From Diphasiastrum complanatum (lineage: Eukaryota; Streptophyta; Lycopodiopsida; Lycopodiales; Lycopodiaceae), in assembly GCA_029204225.1 (NCBI GenBank), contig CM055100.1:26986649-27050648 (forward strand): DNA of 64,000 nucleotides, read 5' to 3'. The translations under genes and the position numbers were made by a program. The notes under the pieces are model-generated. The model did not search any database and was not told the DNA's origin. It saw only the letters and a program-made list of their open reading frames with translations. Shown here piece by piece: positions 48,402 to 60,050 of this stretch. How positions within the stretch are numbered: the first letter of the stretch is position 1; the number at the start of each line of letters is the position of its first letter.

Positions 48402-50032
48402 TGTTGGGGGTATTCCCAACAAAGTTTAAATAAATAAAATCCTCCAATAAAATGTGTTGCAAGGGCATGGCATCCTGTGTGTATAAGCCCATTGCCCAAC
48501 GAGCACGCAATTAGAGTTGTAAATAAAATAAACTTGACTTGGGCCTTGGAATTAAAATAAAACTAGAGGCCCAATGTCATTTTTAAACTTAGAGATCACT
48601 TTTTAGAGTTGGGTCCAAATTGGGACTCACATGAATCTTGTGATTTCTAATGTACTTTTTGTGGACCCTTGGATCAAGTTGGGTCCAAGATGAATGGATA
48701 GGATCATTGTGAATATTAGCCAATAAGATTGAGGGGCAAGGGCCTTCCCCATTTTATAAAAAGACACCATTTGTACACTATTTGCATGCTTAATGAGAAG
48801 GAGAAAACTCTACCATTTTTGGAAGAGAAGCATCCTCATTTGCTATTCACTACTCGCTATTGCTCTTGATTGTGTTTTCCATTGCTTTCTATTTCCATGT
48901 TTATTGTTTGCCATAGTGAATGCTTTTCCATTAGCAAGCATAAGGAGCATTTGAACTAGCCTCCACCCTCACTCTCTATCTCTCTCTTTCTCTTCCCTTC
49001 TCAATCTCTTCTTCTTCATTCCTTCTCTTCAACCAAAACATGATGAATGTTAGTGTAGAGGAGTAGAGTTAAAGAGGAGTAGTATAGTGGTGAGTAGAGT
49101 TAAGAGAGAAAGTAGGAAATTAACTAAAAGTAGCATCTATGCATAGTTAAGTACCTATCCAGTGATCTAACCTTTGTTGACAGGCGGAAGGGCTATACTA
49201 CGAGAGATCTTCGACCCCACAGTGACTGTTAGCAACTGTGCTAACACAGAGAAAGTAAAACAATAATAAAACTCCGTGGCATGTGTTTTGTAAGACCACA
49301 TATGAGTATCTGTCAATAAACTTCAAGCCATGGCATGTGTTTTGTAAGTCCATAAGTAGAAGCTTAAATAATAATAAAATAGCTTAAATTTAGATTTAGA
49401 ACTTAGACTTAGGAAACTTAAGATTAGAAATATTTTATCTTAAGTTATCCTAAGTTAAAAAATTGAAGTTCTAAATCCTAAGTTAGAAGTTCTAGAAAGG
49501 CTAGAAACATATTAGTCCCATAAGTTAGTAGACACTTATGGAAGACCCTCCTTGCCATAAAAGGAGAGGTATTTGCATTATAAATAACACTTTTGAGATT
49601 AAGCTATCTTGCTCTCTATTTTGGAGAATTATCATTCTATTTCATTTGTGTTCCCCTTGGAAAGGTGCACAGCTTGAGGGAAGGTGCTCGGGCCTCCTCT
49701 TGCCTCCTTTTCATCGGTTTTATTGTGGCATGTTCATTATTGCTTATTTGTTTAGTATTAGCCGCAATCTCATTTTATTACCCTTCGGGTGTTAATCTAG
49801 GATTAGTCTAGTCACCTTGCTAGTTGGGTAAGCCTTAGCAAGGATTTTCATTGTTGTTACAAATTAGTTTATTTCCGTTTCGGGCACTAGTTGGGTAAGC
49901 CTTAGTGCTCTCATTCCTACATATTTCTATTGAAGCTTTTGTAGAAACTTAAAAAGTGGACGAATCTCTACATCCCTATACTACACCCGTAAGTAGATCT
50001 AGCCATCGCACTCACTAGAAATACTTCCAACA
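48402..50032 (+). repeat. Long gypsy-type 5' LTR
   Basis: Starts TGTTGGGGGTATTCCCAACA and ends TTCCAACA, directly before the PBS. A TATA box (TTTTATAAAAAG) lies near 48754. No second copy lies in the window except the fragment at 16480-16690. Confidence 0.75.
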
Positions 50033-50051
50033 GTGGCGCCGTTGCCGGGGA
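50033..50051 (+). other. gypsy-type primer binding site
   Basis: TGGCGCCGTTGCCGGGGA directly follows the LTR. This site is characteristic of plant Tat/Athila-group Ty3/gypsy elements (established knowledge). Confidence 0.88.
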
Positions 50052-50199
50052 TAAGTTTCCACTAACTAGTTTAGCTGCATTTTAGCTATTTTCTTGTTTT
50101 TTAGAGTAGTTTAGGTAGATTTTTGGGAGTTTAGAGTTAGTTTTCTATATTTTTTGTGTTTGGATTGTTCACAGCTAGCGGAGGAGGTGTGAGAGGATA

Positions 50200-51180
50200 G
50201 AGGAGACCCTGAACAACCTCTAAGGGCTTGAAACCCAAACCAATCATCCAAAAAACTTAAAAAAACACACCAATCTGCATTGTGGAGGAAAAAAGAGCCA
50301 AAAAAAACTCATCAGATTTTTATATCTCTAGAATCAGTGGGAATTAACCCTTGTATGACTGACAACAGCTCCAGGGTACTGTCCCAGACCTGCATAGAAA
50401 CCTGCGAGAGTTAGTTCCAAGCGGATTGTAAAAATTAGAGAAAAATCATAAAAAATTCAAAAAACCCATGAAAAAATCCAAAAAAATTCAAATCTTCATA
50501 AGAACTCTTGCAAAGCCCTCTGAAGTTCCATCTTAGTGAGACCAGGACATAGAGAAGCTTGCGAGAGCTAGTTTGATGAGTAAGTGCATGTGCGAGAGTT
50601 TCCAGTGAAAAAAAGACGGGAAAGTACCAGTGAACCCTCGCAGACAGTGAAATTTTCAGTTCTAGTGGTCAAGAACTCTCGTAGAGGATTTTGAAGTTCC
50701 ATCTCAGCGAGACCAGGACACAGAAGAGTTTGCGAGAGTTAGTTTGGTTCCAGTGAGCAAAAAAATGGATTTAAGTGCTAAAAAATCACTAAAAAGTGAA
50801 GATCCAGCAAATTCTTCCAGTAAGAACTCTCGCAGACTCTCTCAATCGATTCAGAATGTCAAATTACATCAGTGATGAAGCCTGCGAGAGTCAGTATGAA
50901 GATCTGGTGAAGATCAAGCACAAAAAGTGATTTTGAACCCTCGCAAAGAGTGAAATTTTCACTTCTTGTGAGAGTTAACTTTCGCAGAGAATTCTATAGT
51001 GAGATCTGACCTAGATCCAGCTACTATGAAGCTTGCGAGAGTTCCTTCCCAGAGATCTGAAAGATATCAAGTTTTTTACCTACAAAAACAGCTAAAGAAC
51101 CCTCGCACAACCAATCCTTGCACAAGATAACCTCGCAGACCATATCAATATAAAAATCTGCATCGGATCCAGCTACTGTC
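50200..51180 (+). repeat. Leader with interspersed GCGAGAGT / ACTCTCGC motifs
   Basis: Between PBS and gag at least six copies of GCGAGAGT (near 50402, 50560, 50590, 50728, 50880, 51027) alternate with about six copies of the reverse form [AC]CTCTCGC or CCTCGCA (near 50635, 50680, 50823, 50937, 50980, 51099). The RNA could fold into many short stems. No open frame. Confidence 0.7.
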
Positions 51181-51299
51181 AAAATCTCAGGTCAATCAAT
51201 ACAAGGAGTAAAAAGTTATCAAGGAAAAACCACCGTAAAAGGCCTAAAATTCATTCCAGTCAATCAGATCGATCAGATCCTTGAAGATCCAGATTGCAT

Positions 51300-52720
51300 C
51301 CTATTGTATAAGCAAGATCCAATCACTTTGAAACCCATCATCGGATGAATCTGAGATCGGGATGATCAATAGCACGAAGGATAGCAAATCAGGCACCACA
51401 CAGGACTATATTGAACAAGTCAAACATCTACGATCCAAGTGCAGTATAGCCCTGACTCCTGATCATGCAGTGATCATGTGGTTCCTAGCTGGATTACCAC
51501 GAAGCATCAGAAGAGAACTGAAACGACGGGAGCAGTACGCTACTCTGAGCTATGAAAGATGCCATCAGAGAAGAGAATGAGGGATCTAACGACGAATATC
51601 CTTCCACCCACACTCCTACTCCCTCGATTGCATCATCATCATCAAACGCATCCGCTCTATCCACAGAAATGCTATGGGGGCAAATGACAAAATCACACAA
51701 ATAGCAGATGGGACAACTTACGACGCAGTTTGACCAGAAACTGAAGGCCTTACAAGGAACTGTAGCAGTAGCTCCACATCAACCGGAACCAAACCAGCTG
51801 CAGTATCCTCGACGAGAAAATGTATGGTGTTCAGTATGCACGCAAAACCATACAATGAACAAGTGTCCAGTCCTAAAGCAAAATCTGAGACTGACACATA
51901 GATTCTACCATCTGTGCAATGCAACATCGCACGATACGACATTTTGCCCGTTTAACCCCAGGGTTGTTCAACAGAAGAGAAGTCCTTATCAGACTTCTTA
52001 TCCTTATCATCAAGGAGCACCTAATGTGGCACCAAGGTACGGCGCACCCAATCAATCACAACGCATGGCCTTACCTGCTCCACCAGGGCTAGCCAATCAA
52101 CAAGTGGCCCATGTAAACCTGACAACAGCGGAACAAGAAATGCAAATGCCACCTCAACCTGAGCAGCAATAGTGGTACGAACCAGATGAACCATTTATGG
52201 ATCCTGCCATAAATGAATATGTTTCGGCCTATGCAGCTCAAACTCAACGTCAAGGTGGAAGAAATTACGGCTGCTATGGATGCGGTGAAGGACACAGAAT
52301 TGCAAAATGTCCCTACAAGGGACAATATACAACCTCCTGTCGAGATTGCGATTATGGACACTGTTTCAAGAACTGTCCATGTAAACCTGGAACCAGTGCA
52401 CCTCTTAACCTCATTGCCATACAACAAACAGCAGTTCCAGCGGGGATGCCATCAAAAGGTCGACAAGACCACGCTTCTGTATTAGTTGTTACGCAAGCAC
52501 AGAAGAGGAAGGAAGTGGCTCCCTCACCACCACCATCGGTCACTGATGACCAACCCTCAACTTTATCCAAATGTGAGGGAAGAGAGAAGACAGTACCAGA
52601 AAATAAGACACTGGGTACAAAAAGCACAAGAGGAGGAAAAACAGCAAGAACGAAACAATCCCACAGAACCTCCAGTCGGCGTCGAACGGAAACCGCAAGT
52701 GGGCTCACCACTGCGCACTG
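51300..52720 (+). pseudogene. Chimeric element: Gag with zinc knuckles
   Basis: First frame (51362-51580) carries the Gag segment DYIEQVKHLRSKCSIALTPD, MWFLAGLPRSIRRELKRREQ. A second frame from 51708 has the cysteine clusters VWCSVCTQNHTMNKCP and FYHLCNATSHDTTFCPFNP. After one amber stop (52170) it continues to YGCYGCGEGHRIAKCP and CRDCDYGHCFKNCPC. Frame changes and the stop make it non-functional. Confidence 0.8.
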
Positions 52721-53690
52721 ATCAGAATGATCGGTTGCACCAGCATGAACCACCTTTTCATATGGTGGAGCCCAAGGAACCACGCACTGAAAGGCTCACA
52801 CTTTTGCTATCAAGCCACGTTAGTTTACCACTCGGAGAACTACTGCGGATTGCACCACAAGTGAAAGGCCTTCTAGCTGAATGGGCCAAAGCGGATGAGG
52901 AGCCAGTAGCGCCTGAGCCCATATATTGTGTGGGTTATGATGAGACAAGTAACGTCCTCCACATCAGAGCAGCATGGAAAAGTGAGGAACACAACATCAC
53001 TTTGCCAATCAAACACAAGAGATACGAGGACGAGGCGGCAGTGGTAGATGGAGGATCGGGTGTCAATCTGATCTCCACCACTTTGTACGAAAAATGGGGT
53101 CTACAAGGATTGAAGCCAGCAAGATTCGCCATCAAGCTAGCATTCAATCATGTGTGAAACCAAAAGGTGTAGTTGTTGATATTCTCGTCAAGATAGTAGG
53201 CATGCAGTTTGTGATTACTTTTGTGGTCATGGATATACCTGAATCTCCATCTGCATACCGTGTTTTACTGGGAAGACCATGGTTGAGGAATGCGCAAGTA
53301 GTACACAACTGGGGTACAGGGAAACTCACCTTCGAGAATAGAGAACAAGCTATAAAGGTAGATCCAACCACATGGGCGGTGAAACCTATTGCACCCAAAG
53401 CTGATGACGGATCATCCACGACAGATCATATGATTGATCGCCCAAGGCCAGCCAAGGGAGGTCACTATCATTCAGAGACGGATGTCATGAGATGGACAGA
53501 TGCATTAGCAACTATTGAATGCCAGGCATGTCAATATGAATTAGATCCAAAACCAAGTACATCTTCACCCAAATGTTACACTATGGACACACCAATCACA
53601 TTTGGGGTGAATATGATAAACGTAGCATGGCTGTCAGCGGAGCCGATTGAAAACCTAGTGGACGATGATCTAGTCCCTTGGAACATGCTC
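52720..53690 (+). pseudogene. Chimeric element: aspartic protease
   Basis: One frame to 53157 reads KRYEDEAAVVDGGSGVNLIS (retropepsin active site with D-G-G in place of D-T-G or D-S-G). The next frame has VVMDIPESPSAYRVLLGRPW then WLRNAQVVHNWGTGKLTFEN, the protease end typical of the Tat group. A linker follows to 54097. Confidence 0.82.
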
Positions 53691-54380
53691 TAACATATAA
53701 TAAGGAGATTGAGCTGACTGATGAACAAGTCCTACACTACATGGACCCAAATCGTTACGGAACCAAGAAGGTACTAACTCAACCACCACAAAGGTCTGCT
53801 ATTGCGAAAGTCTCAAGGATCGATCCACCCAAGGCACCTATGAATAAGAAGAATCAGTTGAAGCAACGCTACAACCAGGTGATCCGATCGAGTGACCTAC
53901 GCGAAGAGGCAATAGCTATAGTAGACGTTGATATTCACAACCATGAGGCGAATGTCACAACAGTCCCGAAGAAAGACAACAAGGATGAACCCACCAAAAT
54001 GACAAAAAAGAGCAAAAAGAAGGTGTTGGATTCCTTGAAGTCAATCAAGTTGGACTCAGATACAGCGTCATCTTCTACACAGGTGACAAAAAATTAAAAA
54101 ATGACCAGTCCGGCCAAGATCAATATGTTGAAAGAGGAATCTCGACGAGCTCCAGTTCACGAGATGCCTGATACTTTCAAGAATTATACATTGGACGACA
54201 TGGTAATCATGATGTCGCAAAGCCCAACGAGAACCTGATCAAAGTCAGGCACCAACAGAACAAGTCTTCGAGGGACCTGCGCGAACACAGCCGATGAATC
54301 TTGCAGAACCAGGAGAAGAAGAAAGGATAGTGCATGTGGGAGAGTAGTTAACACCCACGCAGTTCAAGAGACTACGATCC

Positions 54381-54690
54381 TTGTTGGTGGAATATGAAGA
54401 CTATTTTGCCTGGAGCTATAGTGATCTAAAGGGCATTCCGCCAACAGTAGTCCAACACACCATACCTTTGGTGGACGGAGCAGTCCCTAAGGTAAGCCGT
54501 TACTACCGCTGCAATCCGAATTATACAGAACTGATCAAGCAAGAGTTGCAGAAGCTTATAAATGCAGATTTCATTTACGAAATTGAACACACAGATTGGG
54601 TATCGCCAATAGTTATAGTACACAAGAAGAATGAAAAAATGTGGATCTGTGTGAATCTGAAGGCGCTTAATGCAGTCACCAAAAAGCAAT
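54381..54690 (+). pseudogene. Chimeric element: start of Ty3/gypsy RT
   Basis: YEDYFAWSYSDLKGIPPTVV, QELQKLINADFIYEIEHTDW, VSPIVIVHKKNEKMWICVNL, KALNAVTKK, then the break. The YxDD catalytic part is not present, so this element encodes no active RT. Confidence 0.88.
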
Positions 54691-55004
54691 GTATATGACT
54701 GTATAAAAAGTAGACTCTACTTTAAGGGAGAGAGTTAGAATTAAAGTAGAATCATTGTGTTACTGTACTATGGGTCCTATCAGTGGATAAGGATCAGTTG
54801 GCCTCGCCACAAGGCAAGTCGGCGGGACACGCATCCCGCCAACGGCAACCTGGGTCATGCATGGGTTGCTTGAGTGAACAACTATATGTACAGTGTAATT
54901 TCATTTTGAAAAATACAGTTGCTATGTGAACTTGCTGTGGAGAGTGTTTTCTGTCTGTGTTACTGTGTAGCATGATCTGTGTTCCTGTGCAAAGCAAATT
55001 CTAA
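54691..55004 (+). repeat. copia-4 type 3' UTR and LTR
   Basis: 54691-54736 matches 46513-46560 and 54737-55004 matches the copia-4 LTR (268 bp). Orphan coding sequence begins only a few bases downstream. Confidence 0.9.
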
Positions 55005-55009
55005 GTGTT

Positions 55010-55731
55010 TTGTCAAATGCAAGACTACATAAAGGGAATGTCACGATTGAAAAAAATGACTCTCTGGAGAAAAAAGAAAACGTTCCTAATAAGCATCAAT
55101 TGGAGGTGCTAAAGCAAGAAGATTCTTATCCAATCACACATGCAAAGAATCAAGTGTCAGATACGAAATATGGAAAAAAATTGTTCAAGCCACATGAACA
55201 CTGGAAGGAAGTGGAAAAGGGACAAGTGTGGACCAATTTAGACAAACTCATAGGTGTTATCAGGAAAGAAAACCTATCATCAGAAGGTATGAGGACTTTA
55301 CAAAATTATTGCACCACATTTGTAAAATTTGTACATGATTGTTGGAGAAAAGACAACGTTACTCATTACATGGTGCTAATCTATATCTGGTACTTTTCTC
55401 ATTCAGGCTTATATATTTTTTCTACTGATGTAACTAATCAAAACTATTATTTGCAGCACATCCTTCTTCATCATCAACTTATTTTGCAAAGGAATATGGG
55501 AGCTTAAGTATCTGGTCATCACAAGGCATGGAAAAATCTCATTGGCAAGCAAATGGAGCATTTCATAGAGCAAAAAATTATGGAGGACACAATTCAAGAA
55601 ATAAATATTTAGTTCAACTTTTTCAGTGGTTTTACAGAAGAGCACAATCTAGATATCAAGCTAAAAACTCGCCAAGTATTACAATATTTCGAAAGGCATT
55701 CAAATTCATTACAAAAGAGAGATCCTTGTAA
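55010..55731 (+). pseudogene. Orphan gene B1, two exons, one frame change
   Basis: Exon one (to about 55371) reads EHWKEVEKGQVWTNLDKLIG and FVKFVHDCWRKDNVTHYM. An ATG-GTGCTA donor and TTGCAG acceptor (55457) lead to HILLHHQLILQ in one frame and FAKEYGSLSIWSSQGMEKSH, then HNSRNKYLVQLFQWFYRRAQ in the next. The H-Y-x-H...S-Q-G-x-E-K-x-H spacing looks like a conserved, perhaps metal-binding, region, and resembles uncharacterised proteins I associate with DNA-transposon-like elements; unverified. The 5' end is cut by the chimeric retroelement. Confidence 0.45.
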
Positions 55732-55760
55732 TATATCAAAAATCTATTACAAAAAATTAT

Positions 55761-57221
55761 TTAATTATCATCATCATCCTCTTCAAGATTCAGACGAATG
55801 GTATTGTCATGAAGGAATAATCTCCTTTCATATGGATCCAAAAATTCTAAATTTTTCTTCTTGTTCATATCAATGTAACCCGTATAAAGGGCCATTGCAG
55901 ATGATCTTTTCGTAGTCTCATTGGGAGTATAACCCAATATCTTAATAGCCAAATCTCTCTTCACAAAAATTATTTTATATGTTCATCTTGCGTACTTATG
56001 GCCTCCTAAACAAACTGATAATAATCTGATGGCCATAATGACAGTGGTTGCATATGGATTATAAGATGAACTATATACAAATCTCATTATTTTGAAAGTT
56101 TTTCAAATAATGATATAGAGAAACATTTTTTCTCCCGGCTGATACACCTCGACGCCTCCACGTCTCACACCAAAGACATCTATTTCAATAGAATCCTATA
56201 AACGAGAAAAGAAAATAAATTTAGATTGATACACAACATTGCAAACTCAATAAGAAAACTGAATAATAAATCAACGACGTTTGCTTAGCTAATGTCATGT
56301 CCTCCAATGGGATATATCTAGCCCTAGGGGGATATCTTTTTTGGAATTCCAAAAATTTCTCCTCTGTAGGCAAAGTTTTTTCATAGGTTTTAGATTTTTC
56401 AATCATGGCCTCCAAGGCCTCATTGCCAGATTTCCAATTGACATCTTTATCATAATCTATTTCACTTTCAAGGTCATCATATGAGTAATCAACAATGTCA
56501 AAAATTCTGATAAATTTTGAGCAAAAATTGAGAGGATTTCATCCTCTCTCAAATTCAATACATCTTCTATATCATTAAATGAAATATAACATTCATTATT
56601 CAAAAAATATAAAGGAACATCGAGTAGAGTTAATTGATTAACAGGAGATGCAAATGGAAGAGAATCAGAGAGGATTATCAAACGAGAGAGAGTTTTTTGA
56701 TAGTTTGAAGCCATAGATACTTCAGCTTCAACCCCTATATCAGTATCTGCATCATTTACATCAACTGGAGTAGGTGCAGATGCTTCAATCAATGGAATAG
56801 TTGAAGATTCAACAGACTCATCATCTGGAATTTCAGTAGATATGTAGAAGACAAAAGCCATTCCTTTGATTAGAAGACGACATATTCTTTTGTGGATATC
56901 ACAGTATATATTTCTTTTGAAATGGTCATGCAGGTTAGAGTACTTTTTATTGTGTTTATGCTTAGAGGATGGTTGGGAATGTACAAGGTCCTGAAAATGA
57001 ACGAAAGAAAAATTATCTATATCCAAAACATGAGTACTAATAATTTGAGAAAAATTATCAAGATAAGAAATTAAAGTATAATGATTCTCATAAACTAGCT
57101 TATCAATATTGAAGGGAGCAAAAAAAATACTAGCAAAATACTCTAATTTGTTAGATGGAATGTCATTGGCATTGAAAAAATCCATAAGTTTGTCATCTGA
57201 GGCCATGGAGGAACTAGTCAT
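55761..57221 (-). pseudogene. Orphan gene B2, large unknown protein, broken
   Basis: Starts MTSSSMASDDKLMDFF at 57221 and is open for 254 codons (LEYFASIFFAPFNIDKLVYE, SFNDIEDVLNLREDEILSIF). Near 56530 it changes frame into DYSYDDLESEIDYDKDVNWK, EKSKTYEKTLPTEEKFLEFQ and RYPPRARYIPLEDMTLAKQT. An intron (acceptor CGTTTATAG at about 56200) leads to FGVRRGGVEVYQPGEKM, then VYSSSYNPYATTVIMAIRLL, a TGA at about 55990, and VKRDLAIKILGYTPNETTKR to the acidic end EEDDDDN. Protein-like over 1.4 kb but with two frame changes and a stop. No family recognised. The 28-bp motif lies 34 bp above its start. Confidence 0.5.
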
Positions 57222-57254
57222 ATTGAACCCGATATCGGTTCAACGCGCATTAGA

Positions 57255-57282
57255 GGAGTTCTCAATATCAAAAAGACCCTTT
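57255..57282 (-). promoter_or_regulatory. 28-bp motif, inverted copy of 62821-62848
   Basis: On the minus strand begins AAAGGGTCTTTTTGATATTG and ends AGAACTCC; all 28 bases match 62821-62848. It is followed (minus) by a near-palindrome GAACCGATATCGGGTTC and then the ATG of gene B2. It could be a promoter element or part of a terminal inverted repeat; neither is proven. Confidence 0.6.
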
Positions 57283-57712
57283 GTAAAGATGCTTTTATTT
57301 TTTTTCTTTAGTTTCAACCATCACCAGGCCCAATCAAAATGCACAGATTTGAAATCTACGTAACGTAGTTCAAACTAATTGAGAAATAAAAATGCAATAT
57401 TAAAAACTTTGAAATTTGTGTTCGAGCAGCATGGACGTATCCCATTGGTTTCTTCTTCCTCCCCAACACGTGCTAATCTGTCCGACGGCAATACCTCAAG
57501 TTAAATTTACTTGACTATGCTGGTTAGTATAATGAAATTTTCTAACTATACTAGTTACAGTTATAGAAATACAGTATGTACAATTACATAAAATATGGTA
57601 TACGCATTAACTGTGACTATGTTGGCATTCACATTAGATTAAATGTGATACGAAAAATTTAAATTAAGTATCATATCAGAGATTTTTGGCGCCCAAGCTT
57701 TGAAAATAGCAA

Positions 57713-57850
57713 TGGCAAGAAGACCCAGATCTACAATCGAGTCTGTGATTCTTTACAATGAGAAAGATGAAGCTGATATTTTTTGAGTGGTTCAACCTTC
57801 AGGAAGATGTTAATATTTCTAAAGTAATAAATTCTGTTTATTCTTAATTT
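57713..57850 (+). pseudogene. Small unknown ORF with a one-base frame change
   Basis: Reads MARRPRSTIESVILYNEKDE then ADIF and a stop. In the next frame, across a run of six T, it continues EWFNLQEDVNISKVINSVYS to a second stop. A one-base change in the T run would explain it. No family recognised and no second copy found. Confidence 0.3.
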
Positions 57851-58289
57851 TGGAATCATGATTAGTTTTCTATTTTGTTGATGTTTTTAGCCATTACTAA
57901 TACATGAATGTTCTATCTTGCAATTTACACTTCCTGAGTACACATCAAGCCAGGTGTACAAATTTAGACAATAAATTATCCTGAGTATACTGGCTAGGGC
58001 AAGACTTCAGCCTCCTGTTATTGATGATGGTGCAAAGGATGATGTAGTTATACTAAATTAAGATCAGAACAAATACAGATAGAATAGAACAAAAATACAT
58101 GTGAAAGAAAAAAACAATATTGAAGCATTTAAATCATAATCTGAAGAGCATCAATAAAGAAAATCACCTATGATTGCTGTAGAGTGCATATGTTTTGATA
58201 TACTTACAATTACATTTTTGATGATCATGAGGATTGATATCATGTACTTTGATTTTTGAATGCATATATATATGTTGTACTAAGACTTC

Positions 58290-58850
58290 TGATATCGATT
58301 GACTTCCCGAGGTAGTCTTAAACTCCAAATTTTTTTGCTTTCCAATAAGTCTTGTAAGTCATTTTTGCTCTTTTCTTTTGTCAAAAATTGCCCTTTGATG
58401 ATGGATGCAGAAATACCCCGAATTCTTCGTATATTTTGTTGGCTTCCAGTTTTGCTGGGGTGACTGCAAAAAAATTCAGCATACAAAAATCAATTATGAA
58501 ACAGAATGAATTAGAATGAAACAAATACATTAGAATACTGATCTCAAAATGCTATTAAGAAAGATAGAATTTACCTCCAAACTGACGATCTACCAGTCCA
58601 CTGAATGGGAAACATCCGTAGGAAAATATTTACTTAAATATGGAAGGTAAATATCTACATCCTTATGCGTATTGCTCACCGAATTCATCTTGACACCAAA
58701 ACCTTTAATACTATCATCTACAGATCTCTTAATAGAGATCACGTTTAAACTCCAGTGGTCATTGCAAAATAAGATTGAAATTTCTTTAGTTGCAATTCTG
58801 AAAACTATTTCCATTGACAATGCCAATGTTAATCCATAAAACAGCAAAAA
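58290..58850 (-). pseudogene. Orphan gene B3, two exons, possible Ulp1-like protease relic
   Basis: The upstream exon (to about 58590) reads EISILFCNDHWSLNVISIKR and VDIYLPYLSKYFPTD. In another frame it ends FSGLVDRQFGG at a GAG-GTAAAT donor. After TTTTTTGCAG (58464) comes VTPAKLEANKIYEEFGVFLH. The hydrophobic-N-D-H-W-S-L-hydrophobic segment resembles the His motif of C48/Ulp1 cysteine proteases (often x-H-W-x-L-x-V-I), but no Cys box was seen. Weak assignment. Confidence 0.3.
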
Positions 58851-58951
58851 GCATTTAATATATCTACCCTCCTTACTTTCTTCGGAGCTCTCTTGGGTGC
58901 TGCCTGCTTCCTAGGTCTCTTGGTAGGAAGATCAATCCTAATGCACATCTA

Positions 58952-59359
58952 TTAGATGCATACGCTACCCAAAACTGCAATACAATGTTCATTTAGCCAG
59001 GGAAGGCCCAAAATTACATCGAAGACATCCATCTCTAAAATCAAAAAGCTAAGTTTAGCCTTCCATCTTCCAATTTGCACCGGGGTGTTCAATGTTGCTT
59101 TGTCTGCGTCCAGTGCTCCCTTTGTTGTTTCTACCTTGAGCGTTGATGTTACATTTTCGGTCGACAAGCTGAACTGTTCCACTACGCTCCTTGAAATATA
59201 GTTATGTGAAGCTCCGGAGTCGATCATGAAATCTGACTTCCTCCCCGCGATCTTTCCGAATAGGAATAATGATCTTGAACCAATCTTGGGGGTTGCCCCA
59301 TGGAAGCTCCTTTCCATACTTGTATGTTGTCCACCCACAAATGTAAATTCCTCCTTCAA
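58952..59359 (-). pseudogene. Ty3/gypsy aspartic protease fragment
   Basis: A 135-codon frame with SDFMIDSGASHNYISRSVVE (D-S-G-A active site) and DVFDVILGLPWLNEHCIAVL, a standard retroelement protease. No gag or RT adjoins on this strand. It may belong with the minus-strand LTR and PBS near 60320. Confidence 0.85.
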
Positions 59360-59649
59360 CTCCCAACTAGATCAGATCACTTGGAAGAAGTTAAGCAACC
59401 AGGGGTTATTCAGGTCCAAACAAGCACACCACAAACGAACATACCAATCAAAGCAAACACAGAGGATCCCTCTCAAGCCACATTCCCCTTGAGACCGGAC
59501 GTAGGACCTTTGCCTAGCCGCGCCCACTCAAATCTATCACAGAATTAGCCCACGGGAAAACATCCATCCGACCATCCGTGCTTTCACCATTAAGCAGCAC
59601 ATTGCCTCATTCACGCCCCACCACTTTTTGGTCGATAGCCCTTATAGCT

Positions 59650-60050
59650 AAACGATTGGCAGCTATCCCACTACCCAACGCGAAGCCTTGGCAATGATAT
59701 ATGCGGTTCAGAAGTTTCGCCATTATCTTCTAGGGAAAGTCTTTGCGTTCTTCACTTATCATCAAGCACTATTGTATCTCATCAACAAGACGTGCACTAC
59801 AGGTCATATTACTAGATGGATCCTATTATTGCGAGAATTTGAGTTTAGGATCGTGGTTCGTAAGGGAGTTCAACATTTTTTAGCAGACCATCTATCCCAA
59901 ATCCCTAACCTTCCTACCCCTGATCAGGGCGTCAACGATGATTTACTAGATGCAATCCTTTTTCAAGTTGACTCTACACCTATATGGGCTAAGGAAATTA
60001 TTGAATATTTAACTTCAGGACAGATGAATCCTTCCTTCGCTAAAACCTGA
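59650..60050 (+). pseudogene. Ty3/gypsy RNase H fragment
   Basis: SYPTTQREALAMIYAVQKFR, HYLLGKVFAFFTYHQALLYL and HFLADHLSQIPNL. The catalytic Asp of the usual F-F-T-D-H-Q is replaced by Tyr. It is opposite in strand to the protease fragment next to it, so two different insertions or an inversion are involved. Confidence 0.85.

Larger units (their letters stand above)
48402..55004 (+). mobile_element. Chimeric element: Ty3/gypsy 5' half joined to a copia-4 3' end
   Basis: Left side: an LTR of 1,631 bp (48402-50032) with TGTTGG...CCAACA ends, PBS TGGCGCCGTTGCCGGGGA, a long leader, gag, protease and the first part of a gypsy RT. At about 54690, inside RT after LKALNAVTKK, the sequence switches to the copia-4 3' untranslated region (TGTATATGACTGTATAAAAA) and a copia-4 LTR (54737-55004). 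The PBS and spaced gag-protease-linker-RT order point to the Tat/Athila branch. The joint shows about 9 bp of shared sequence (ATGTATATG), as in template switching. Confidence 0.82.
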
